This document shows, in pieces, positions 1 through 4,805 of a stretch of 6,139 bases of DNA. Positions within the stretch are counted from its first letter, which is position 1. Each line of letters starts with the position of its first letter. Made by a program: the position numbers and the translations under genes. The notes under the pieces were generated by a model. The model did not search any database. It had not been told where the DNA came from and worked only from the letters and a program-made list of their open reading frames with translations. The DNA lies in contig BNVV01000072.1 of the NCBI GenBank assembly GCA_025998355.1, positions 1 through 6,139 of the forward strand, given 5' to 3'. The DNA is from Endomicrobiia bacterium (lineage in GTDB: Bacteria; Elusimicrobiota; Endomicrobiia; Endomicrobiales; Endomicrobiaceae).

Positions 1-1563
1 TATAACGTAGGGAGTTGTTTTAACACCGCCTGAAGCAAAGGTCGCAAAAGCCGATGACATTTCTTGTAAAGTTACGTCACTTGCTCCTAAAGCAAGAGGA
101 AAAGAGTTTGTAAGGGGTGTTGTTATGCCTAAATTTTTTGCAGTTTGGATAACTCTTTCTGGCGTTACTTTCATAATTGTTTCAACAGCGCAAATATTTA
201 TTGATAAAGCAAGCGCTGTACTTGCAGTTACAGGACCTCTATGTTTTTTACCGTAGTTTGTCGGAGCCCACACTTTATTTGTGTTAATTAAATCATCTTC
301 AGAGACAGTTTCTGCAACTGTTTCAAGATCCGTTATATCTCTTGAAAACAAATCCCATTTATTTTCTTTATAAACAAAAACCATAGGTTTGTCATTGAGA
401 ATAGTTGCCGGTGTAAAACCCATTTCTATTGCAGTAAGATATACAAAAGGTTTAAAAGCAGACCCAGCCTGTCTTTTCGCCTGAGTTGCTCTGTTAAACT
501 GCGATTCTTTAAAACTACGTCCTCCGACCATTGCTCTTATTGCCCCATTTTTAGGGTCAAGAGCTATAAGCGCTCCCTGAACTTTAACAGATCCTTTTTT
601 TGATTTATCCTTGTCAAACTTCGCAAGAGCTTCTTCAATAGTTTTTTCAGCGGCAATCTGCGCTTGCGAGTCAAGAGTTGTATAAATTGAAAGTCCGCCT
701 TTCATTAGCACATTTGTTCCGTATTTAGGTTCAAGCATTATTCTTAAGAATTCTACAAAATAATGCCCTTTTTCTGTTTTAGGGCTAGAGCTATTTGCGG
801 GTACAGGGACTTTTGCGGCTTCCTTCTCCTGTTCTTTTGTGATATATCCAAGTTCCCTCATTCTTAGAAGAACAAGATTTCTTCTTGCTAGAGAAGCTTT
901 TGGGTTTTTAAATGGATTGTAATGATTAGGAGATTTTGGTATTGCGGCAAGAGTAGCGCATTCGGTAAGATTTAAATCATGCACATCTTTATTGAAATAT
1001 ATTTCCGCTGCGGCTTGAACTCCATATGCTCCGCTACCAAAATATATTTGGTTGATATAAAGCTGTAAAATTTCGTTTTTTGAATAGTTTTTTTCAAGTT
1101 GTATAGTTAAAAGAGCTTCTTTTATTTTTCTTATTAATGTTTTGTCGGAGGTTAAGAATATTGTTTTTGCAAGCTGCTGCGTTATTGTAGAACCACCTTC
1201 TGCAATCTTTCTTTTTAATAATATTTTGGAAAAAGCACGCATGGTTCCCTTTATAGAAATCCCCCAGTGTTTAAAAAAATCGTTATCTTCAATGGATACA
1301 AAAGCATTTTGTAAGTTAATCGGGATATTGCTTATAGGTGTAAGAATCCGTCTTTGGTTAAAAAATTCGCCCATTAAGTTATCGTCTTTGTCGTAAATTT
1401 TAGTAGAGAGGTCAGGCGTATAATTCCCGAGTTGCTGTATAGAGGGGAGATCATATATGAAATTTGCCGTAATTTTACCTGCTGTAATTATTAAAAATGC
1501 AATTGTAACAGTGATAGTAATAAATTTTAAAGAAGAAGTTTTTTTTCGCCCATTCCGTTTCAT
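1..1563 (-). CDS. mrcA: Penicillin-binding protein 1A, bifunctional (3' end outside window)
   Basis: Class A PBP that polymerises lipid II into glycan strands (GT51 glycosyltransferase) and cross-links the stem peptides (transpeptidase) on the outer face of the inner membrane. 521 codons are open to the window edge. Visible order: basic N-terminus and one membrane anchor (about residues 13-29); GT motifs EDNDFFKHWG (92-101, catalytic E92), EGGSTITQQ (122-130), RKIKE (145-149, second catalytic Glu E149) and KNEILQLYIN (162-171); a short linker; then transpeptidase SAFK (368-371, nucleophile S368) and SIN (454-456). The KTG box lies beyond the left edge. The GT-to-TP linker is short, without the extra domain of proteobacterial PBP1A. 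The start is the ATG at 1561-1563. It has no Shine-Dalgarno sequence, and a promoter sits directly upstream. An in-frame TTG at 1600-1602 lies inside the -35 box and is unlikely. No stop or frameshift was found, so the gene looks functional. Confidence 0.95.
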   Translation of the reverse strand, partial: MKRNGRKKTSSLKFITITVTIAFLIITAGKITANFIYDLPSIQQLGNYTPDLSTKIYDKDDNLMGEFFNQRRILTPISNIPINLQNAFVSIEDNDFFKHWGISIKGTMRAFSKILLKRKIAEGGSTITQQLAKTIFLTSDKTLIRKIKEALLTIQLEKNYSKNEILQLYINQIYFGSGAYGVQAAAEIYFNKDVHDLNLTECATLAAIPKSPNHYNPFKNPKASLARRNLVLLRMRELGYITKEQEKEAAKVPVPANSSSPKTEKGHYFVEFLRIMLEPKYGTNVLMKGGLSIYTTLDSQAQIAAEKTIEEALAKFDKDKSKKGSVKVQGALIALDPKNGAIRAMVGGRSFKESQFNRATQAKRQAGSAFKPFVYLTAIEMGFTPATILNDKPMVFVYKENKWDLFSRDITDLETVAETVSEDDLINTNKVWAPTNYGKKHRGPVTASTALALSINICAVETIMKVTPERVIQTAKNLGITTPLTNSFPLALGASDVTLQEMSSAFATFASGGVKTTPYVI

Positions 1564-1572
1564 AACACGTGG

Positions 1573-1602
1573 ATTATAGTCCTTTTTGCTTTGACGTGTC
1601 AA
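1573..1602 (-). promoter_or_regulatory. Sigma-70-type promoter of the PBP1A gene
   Basis: On the minus strand a perfect TTGACA (1597-1602) and a perfect TATAAT (1573-1578) are separated by 18 bases. Transcription would be expected to start about 7 bases past the -10, near 1566, only about 3 bases before the ATG at 1563. The mRNA would therefore be almost leaderless, consistent with the missing Shine-Dalgarno sequence. Box identity is seen directly; the start point is inferred. Confidence 0.75.
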
Positions 1603-1603
1603 A
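1590..1603. promoter_or_regulatory. Palindrome over the -35 box (possible operator)
   Basis: The plus strand reads TTTGACGTGTCAAA: two perfect 6-base half sites (TTTGAC / GTCAAA) with a 2-base centre. It covers the whole -35 hexamer of the PBP promoter, where a bound repressor would block RNA polymerase. No regulator is encoded in the window. Part of the symmetry follows automatically from the TTGACA box, so the operator role is only a suggestion. Confidence 0.3.
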
Positions 1604-1699
1604 TTTAGTAAAATCTCGAAAACCGGATATAATATAATTGTCCTTTAAAAAAGAAGTATAATTTAGGTGTGTAAGAGATGTTGAAAAATCGGTACGCTG

Positions 1700-1876
1700 T
1701 TAGGCTAAAAGCCCAAACAGATCAGGGATTGTCCTGATTTTAGTTAAACAATAACCTCGAGAGCTCCACTCTCCACCGAAAAATATCATCTTAGCTTTCT
1801 CTATTAACTGTTTGTTAAAAAATATATCCAATGTGCTCTTTAACATTTCTATACTCTTTGTATATCTTTCGTCCTT
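1700..1876 (-). pseudogene. Possible C-terminal remnant of comM (Mg-chelatase-like ATPase)
   Basis: A 58-codon open stretch on the minus strand contains SSRGYCLTKIRTIPDLFG near its end. This resembles the C-terminal signature of ComM/YifB proteins (consensus roughly LSxRxYxRxLKVARTIADL), with about two codons missing between the SSRGY and RTIxDL parts. It is preceded by stops in all useful frames and ends at TAA (1700-1702), just before the PBP1A promoter. Only about 60 of the roughly 500 residues of ComM could be present, so at best it is a dead fragment. ComM is a hexameric helicase that assists branch migration in natural transformation. The assignment rests on one motif and is tentative; an unrelated open stretch remains possible. 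Confidence 0.35.
1721..1738 (+). other. Hairpin, weak terminator-like
   Basis: ATCAGGG (1721-1727) can pair with TCCTGAT (1732-1738), including one G-U pair, around a 4-base loop. Four Ts follow on the plus strand (1738-1741). Two further small inverted repeats lie close by: GGCT/AGCC at 1703-1713 and GAGAG/CTCTC at 1759-1773. No gene on the plus strand obviously ends here, so a terminator role is unproven. Confidence 0.25.
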
Positions 1877-1906
1877 CTATTAAATCTTGCTAAATTATCC
1901 CCTATA

Positions 1907-1936
1907 CTATAGTCAAATTACTTCAAATTGCACCAT
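1907..1936 (+). repeat. Repeat copy A (left, plus orientation)
   Basis: Begins CTATAGTCAAAT and ends TTGCACCAT. It is repeated in inverted orientation at 3183-3212 (24 of 30 bases identical) and, over its first 24 bases, at 2033-2056 (20 of 24). It faces inward toward the dead insertion sequences, as a left terminal repeat would. Confidence 0.65.
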
Positions 1937-1959
1937 GTTGTAGTCTCAAAGATGCGGGT

Positions 1960-2097
1960 GAGTTTGGTGTAGGATCTTCTGTTTCCTGCCATCCTTTTTT
2001 AGCAAAAGCTTGCCTGTTCATTTGTTACTGTACAACTTCAAGCGATTTGACTATAGCAGGGACAAAGAGCTTAAGCGCAAAAGACTCCCATTGCAAT
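1960..2097 (+). pseudogene. IS110-family transposase remnant, part 1
   Basis: The plus-strand frame from 1960 reads GSSVSCHPFLAK, then a hydrophobic stretch, then SLSAKDSHCN, before being cut by the IS5-family element. This matches the layout upstream of the C-terminus in IS110/IS116/IS902 transposases (SGSSV, K/R-x-F-L-S-K, LYMxxLSAxxxN) and joins in sense to the ALKAFF sequence on the far side of the IS5 element. Between the hydrophobic stretch and SLSAK there are about eight more residues than expected, and repeat copy B lies exactly there. The N-terminal DEDD catalytic domain is not recognisable to the left, so the gene is truncated as well as interrupted. Confidence 0.5.
2033..2056 (-). 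repeat. Repeat copy B
   Basis: Read on the minus strand this is CTATAGTCAAATCGCTTG followed by AAGTTG. It matches copy A at 20 of 24 bases and copy C at 20 of 24. It lies inside the first IS110-like fragment. With copy A it delimits a 150-bp inverted-repeat-bounded segment (1907-2056), the size of a small non-autonomous element. No target-site duplication is evident. Confidence 0.55.
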
Positions 2098-2116
2098 AGA
2101 CCTCTTGCATAACTAA
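2097..2116 (+). repeat. Left terminal inverted repeat of the IS5-family element
   Basis: Plus strand TAGACCTCTTGCATAACTAA. It is the partner of 2952-2970 and lies just past the 3' end of the dead transposase frame. Confidence 0.7.
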
Positions 2117-2926
2117 GTATTAAATTCAAGAATACAAATACCTGAAACCCAAGTTAAATCGCAGTCCAAAGTATCTTCTGTAATTACTATGTCTATCTTT
2201 GAGACTATTTTGAACCTTTTAACAAATACTTTAATTATTTTCTACTATAATCATCTGATGAAATCTCCCTATTTAACTCCTTATCTTCTTTTGTCAGCTT
2301 TGAGTGTTTCTTTGATCTCTTTTTTGAGGGTTAGTGTGTTTGTATGTATTTTGCCTAAGTCCTCCTAAATTGTATTTGCCATGTATCTTATTGTCTTTTT
2401 GTCTTTCTTTGCATAAATCCATGCCTTTTTAAATAAACTAAAATCGTTCCTTCCCCTATTATCGCTGTGCATATTATTTGCTCACCTTTAATTTAACTAC
2501 TACCAACGGTTATTGTATGTCTCTTTTTCTTCTTGCTTTGCTGCTTTCGCTGTTTTTTTAGGTCTTTGTATCACTGTTCTGTAGCATCTATCACCGAACC
2601 TCTGCACCTTCCCTTAATAATCCCTCTTCCCATCTAGTGCATATTCCACACTACTTGTTAATACTTATTCTTGCGTACCCTAGTCTATATGCACAACTTT
2701 CGCTGACATTGTAGCTGTCTACGACAATATGTTCGTGTATTGCCTGAAGTACTCAAACATCATCCCTACAATATTTTCTATACTCAATTTTCTCTTTACT
2801 CATCTACTCCCCCTTTTTCTTTTCTTGCTCCTTGCTATCCTTTGTTTTATCAAATGTCACTTTCTTTACTTTCATTAATACTAAACCCATTCCATCTGAT
2901 CAGCCTGCTTTCTTTTTCTGTTTCAT
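2112..2926 (-). pseudogene. IS5-family transposase, multiply frameshifted
   Basis: Family-typical blocks appear in the right order on the minus strand but in shifting frames. They are GMMFEYFRQYTNILS (about 2766-2722), SYNVSESCAYRL (2716-2681), GSVIDATEQ (to 2574, containing the first catalytic Asp, codon 2586-2588), IQRPKK (2571-2554), KKKRHTITV (2531-2505), GEQIICTAIIGEGT (from about 2484), LTKEDKELNREISS (from 2297) and NYRRYFGLRFNL (from 2185). The order DATE, then IQRPKK, then KKKRHT, then FGLRFNL is diagnostic of the DDE transposase of ISL2-like IS5 members (about 260-280 aa when intact). Stops follow TNILS and the KKKRHTITVGSS block, and several 1-base shifts separate the blocks. A possible original ATG is at 2924-2926. 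Decay is heavy, so insertion is old, though the blocks remain readable. Confidence 0.85.
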
Positions 2927-2951
2927 AGTACTTCTATTGTACTTTTATATG

Positions 2952-2970
2952 TTAATTATTAAGAGGTCTA
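2952..2970 (-). repeat. Right terminal inverted repeat of the IS5-family element
   Basis: Read on the minus strand it begins TAGACCTCTTAATAATTAA. The first ten bases are identical to the left end. It lies upstream of the transposase start, as expected. Confidence 0.7.
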
Positions 2971-3115
2971 ATGCCTTAAAAGCCTTCTTTCGAAAAACTG
3001 ACAAGTAACGCTAAACTTAAAATGCTTGCTATTGTTGCTGTTATGCGTAAATTATTACATTATTAACAATTGTTGTAAACAGTTTTATCTTGATAGGTCT
3101 TATGTGAACGCCTAA
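2970..3115 (+). pseudogene. IS110-family transposase remnant, part 2 (C-terminus)
   Basis: The frame reads NALKAFF (2970-2990). After a 1-base insertion at 2991 it continues EKLTSNAKLKMLAIVAVMRK plus LLH (2992-3060). A further shift gives INNCCKQFYLDRSYVNA and a TAA at 3113-3115. The string K-x-K-M-L-A-I-V-A-V-M-R-K-L-L is the hallmark C-terminal segment (Transposase_20 domain) of IS110/IS116/IS902 transposases, and LKAFxEKL directly before it is equally typical. Two frameshifts and the upstream IS5 insertion make it a pseudogene. IS110 elements use a DEDD recombinase guided by a bridge RNA made from the element ends. Whether any such region survives here cannot be judged by eye. Confidence 0.75.
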
Positions 3116-3182
3116 TTATACTTCCTTTTAAGGTCTTTTTATCCACTTTTTTCAAATGGGTTGATACATCTTCTTATTCTTT

Positions 3183-3212
3183 ACGGTGCAACTTAAAGTG
3201 ATTTAGCTATAG
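3183..3212 (-). repeat. Repeat copy C (overlaps the rsmG stop codon)
   Basis: Read on the minus strand it begins CTATAGCTAAATCACTTT and ends TTGCACCGT. It matches copy A at 24 of 30 bases, and all six differences are transitions. The TAG stop of rsmG (3207-3209) is part of the CTATAG that begins the repeat. Copies A and C face each other 1306 bp apart and enclose both dead insertion sequences. Confidence 0.65.
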
Positions 3213-3974
3213 TGGTTTTTTTTCAGGTATGCCTGTTTTTCTAGGAAATTGCATAGGAGTATCCTTGTATTTTTTAAAAACTAAAATACAATAGTCGAGT
3301 TCTCGTTCAGGAAGATTATAGGAAATGGCTCTTTCAAATTTTGCTCCTAAATATTTTAAAGCATTTTCTACTGCAGGAAGACCTTCTTTGCGACTTTCAG
3401 CAGATTTTTTTGTTTTATGCGCTATAAAATATCCACCGACTTTTAACAGAGGAATTGCAATTTCAAGGTTTGGGGAAAATTTACTTACGGCTCTTGATAG
3501 GACAAAGTCGTATTTTTGTCTGTATAACGGCATTTGCCCTACCTCTTCAGCTCTTTTGTTTAGTATTTCCATGTCAAATCCCAATTTGTTATTTACGTTT
3601 TCAAGAAATTTACATTTTTTCGTTATGGACTCAACTAATGTAAATTTAATGGCGGGAAACGCAATTTTTACTGGAATTCCTGGCATTCCTGAACCTGTTC
3701 CTAAATCTACAGCCTTTAAAGCTGCAGAGGGAATTGTTGTTATGTTGTTTGTTAAGACGTTACTTACGGCTTTTGCGCTGTAAAGAGAATCGCAAAAATG
3801 TCTGTATATTAAATCTTTATCACTTTTGAATGAAATAAGATTAAACATTTTATTCCATTCGTTAAGTTCATGAAAATATATTTCAAATTTTTTACGCATT
3901 TCTCTTTGGAAAAAGGATACAATATTTCTTACAACGTAGTCTTGGAATTCATCGAAAAGCGCTTCATTGTCCAT
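3207..3974 (-). CDS. rsmG: 16S rRNA (guanine527-N7)-methyltransferase RsmG (GidB)
   Basis: Cytoplasmic SAM-dependent enzyme that makes m7G at position 527 (E. coli numbering) in the 530 loop of 16S rRNA. It has 255 residues, slightly longer than the usual 210-240. Family landmarks: WNKMFNLIS (40-48), HFCDSL (59-64), SAM-binding VDLGTGSGMPGIP (89-101), VESITKKCKFL (114-124), SRAV (160-163) and the characteristic tail PRKTGIPEKKPL (244-255). The start ATG (3972-3974) is preceded by AGGG at 3982-3985 with 7-base spacing, and the N-terminal helix length fits the family. No stops or shifts, so it looks functional. It is not beside mnmG, its common partner elsewhere; a tiny reading frame lies upstream instead. 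Its stop codon lies in repeat copy C, but the tail is complete, so the protein is not truncated. Confidence 0.97.
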   Translation of the reverse strand: MDNEALFDEFQDYVVRNIVSFFQREMRKKFEIYFHELNEWNKMFNLISFKSDKDLIYRHFCDSLYSAKAVSNVLTNNITTIPSAALKAVDLGTGSGMPGIPVKIAFPAIKFTLVESITKKCKFLENVNNKLGFDMEILNKRAEEVGQMPLYRQKYDFVLSRAVSKFSPNLEIAIPLLKVGGYFIAHKTKKSAESRKEGLPAVENALKYLGAKFERAISYNLPERELDYCILVFKKYKDTPMQFPRKTGIPEKKPL

Positions 3975-4026
3975 ATTTATACCCTAACCTTTATTTTCTA
4001 GCGCTTTGAAATTTGAGGTGTACTCA

Positions 4027-4086
4027 TTAAACCCCTATCGCAAAGAGAAAAACTGTGATAAAACCCAATAATTCTAGAGAAGGCAT
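4027..4086 (-). CDS. Small hydrophobic membrane peptide ORF (19 aa), unidentified
   Basis: ATG at 4084-4086 followed by 19 codons in total, MPSLELLGFITVFLFAIGV, and TAA at 4027-4029. Almost the whole peptide is one hydrophobic segment long enough to be a single membrane helix. It has a perfect Shine-Dalgarno sequence (AAGGAG, 4095-4100) at 8-base spacing, the strongest translation signal in this window, and a plausible promoter about 80 bases upstream. The TAA overlaps a second ATG (TAATG) that opens a 9-codon frame ending at 3998. rsmG starts 24 bases after that. It could be a genuine micro-membrane protein, a leader peptide for rsmG, or the 5' stub of a gene whose body was deleted in genome reduction. 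I recognise no family. Confidence 0.45.
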   Translation of the reverse strand: MPSLELLGFITVFLFAIGV

Positions 4087-4094
4087 CTTTTTAT

Positions 4095-4100
4095 CTCCTT
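4095..4100 (-). promoter_or_regulatory. Perfect Shine-Dalgarno site of the 19-aa ORF
   Basis: AAGGAG on the minus strand, 8 bases before the ATG at 4084-4086. The intact genes in this window have weaker sites (AGGG or AGGGG) or none. Confidence 0.6.
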
Positions 4101-4166
4101 ATTGGTTAGCGCCTAATTATGTTTTTTCATAAAAAAGGCTTTGTTCTTGAGTGTTAGAGACAGTAT

Positions 4167-4194
4167 GGTATACCACAATACATTCTTCTGTCAA
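4167..4194 (-). promoter_or_regulatory. Probable promoter of the small ORF and rsmG
   Basis: On the minus strand a perfect TTGACA (4189-4194) is followed after 16 bases by TATACC (4167-4172), giving a start near 4160 and a leader of about 75 bases before the small ORF. The -10 lies inside a 10-base perfect palindrome TGGTATACCA (4166-4175), a possible operator. The -10 is only 4 of 6 to consensus, so confidence is moderate. Confidence 0.45.
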
Positions 4195-4195
4195 G

Positions 4196-4769
4196 ATGAT
4201 TGTAAGCGTTAAACTGTCGTTTATTTTTGTTTTGCCGTTTGTTTTTTGAGTAGGCTACGGTCGATTCTTGTTTTTTCGAGAAGACAGCTAGTAATAATAT
4301 TCGTCTAGCATCTTAAAACAAAACTTTGGTAAAATCCGCATTCGTTGTAGAATCGTAGTTTTTAATTCTACTGTCGTATTGGTAACTTAAACCTGCATGA
4401 CAATATGGAGGGGTTTGACTAATAGAATGTAAATTTGTAAAATCTTCAGCGTTACGGTATTGGATGTATTTCCAAGAGGATCTTTTGTGTAAAAGGGAAT
4501 GTTGCAAAACAAGATGGGAGATTTATTGCTGACAACCATGCTAACCTAAACCAAATTGCCGTTGGGCTCTTATAAAAAAACGAGCAAATAGTTGCAAAAG
4601 AATAAAAACTGTTAACAGCCTCGACCTCTGCAAAATATCAGAAATGTGCAGGCCATGCCCTTTTTAGAAGAAAACAATCGTTATTAAATGGGTTATGGTT
4701 ATCTCAGGAAAAACAAAAGTTTTGAGTTGAAGTAAAGCACGATATTCCTAGACGTCAAAAGTAAAAAAA
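4196..4769. other. Gene-free stretch, probably decayed coding sequence
   Basis: No intact gene, tRNA or rRNA is seen in these 574 bases. They hold a short signal-peptide-like start on the plus strand (ATG 4196, MIVSVKLSFIFVLPFVF, then TGA at 4247); a 7-bp inverted repeat GTAGAAT/ATTCTAC (4347-4353 and 4365-4371); a 64-codon minus-strand frame (4313-4507, TTG start) with no recognised similarity; a perfect 10-bp palindrome CTGTTAACAG (4609-4618); and the plus-strand frame listed separately at 4441-4725. Promoter elements for the downstream surA-like gene should lie here, but the best candidates (TTGAGT 4722-4727 with TATTCC 4743-4748) are weak. Confidence 0.5.
4441..4725 (+). pseudogene. Unidentified pseudogene candidate with two in-frame stops
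   Basis: One plus-strand frame stays open for 95 codons apart from TAA at 4573-4575 and 4603-4605. It reads as plausible protein, for example KRIFCVKGN, DGRFIADNHANLNQIAVGLL and, after the stops, KYQKCAGHALFRRKQSLLNG. This continuity in AT-rich DNA suggests a gene disabled by nonsense mutations. I do not recognise the family. It lacks a good start, and the competing minus-strand frame over 4313-4507 weakens the case. Confidence 0.3.
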
Positions 4770-4794
4770 ATGAATTTATTTAAAGTCTATAAAA

Positions 4795-4799
4795 AGGGG
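4795..4799 (+). promoter_or_regulatory. Ribosome binding site that sets the surA-like start
   Basis: AGGGG followed after 6 bases by ATG at 4806. It favours this start over the in-frame ATG at 4770, which has only A-rich sequence upstream. Confidence 0.7.
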
Positions 4800-4805
4800 T
4801 GGATT

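Larger units (their letters stand above)
2097..2970 (-). mobile_element. Degenerate IS5-family insertion sequence (874 bp)
   Basis: The element is bounded by inverted repeats. The left end (2097-2116) starts TAGACCTCTT, and the right end (2952-2970), read inward, starts with the same ten bases. The next ten also align allowing one gap and two substitutions. TA is present at both outer edges, either as the repeat tip or as a short target duplication. Length and ends (GACC...) fit the ISL2/IS1031 groups of IS5. The interior carries a broken transposase on the minus strand. The element interrupts an IS110-like gene on the plus strand, so it is the younger insertion. It cannot move on its own. 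Confidence 0.8.

Noticed and set aside
1142..1396. 84-codon plus-strand frame
   Set aside because: It lies antisense to the glycosyltransferase domain of the PBP, which is certain.
1664..1790. tmRNA, 6S or SRP RNA in the hairpin cluster
   Set aside because: None of the conserved sequences of these RNAs was found, and the stems are short.
2740..2928. 62-codon plus-strand frame rich in Ser, Leu and Phe
   Set aside because: It is the antisense shadow of the A-rich N-terminal part of the dead IS5 transposase. Its composition merely mirrors Lys/Glu codons.
3325..3783. 152-codon open frame on the plus strand
   Set aside because: It is fully antisense to rsmG, whose family motifs are clear on the other strand. 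It has no recognisable domain or ribosome binding site.
4313..4507. 64-codon minus-strand frame as a gene
   Set aside because: It has a TTG start without a ribosome binding site, stops just upstream, no family recognised, and it competes with the plus-strand frame. It is kept only as a note in the gene-free region.
4504..4575. tmRNA-tag-like string (GCT GAC AAC CAT GCT AAC)
   Set aside because: There is no ending like ALAA before the stop, and no tRNA-like acceptor or T-arm sequence around it.
4195..4580. Weak resemblance to the flagellar L-ring protein FlgH (SVTVLDVFPRGSFV)
   Set aside because: Only one short segment resembles FlgH. The following sequence does not fit, and no other flagellar gene is present.
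1564..4769. CRISPR array
   Set aside because: The repeat copies are only three, irregularly spaced, in mixed orientation and diverged. There are no uniform spacers or cas genes.
4770..4805. Upstream ATG for the surA-like gene
   Set aside because: It would put 12 residues before an otherwise typical signal peptide and has no ribosome binding site, while 4806 has AGGGG at good spacing.
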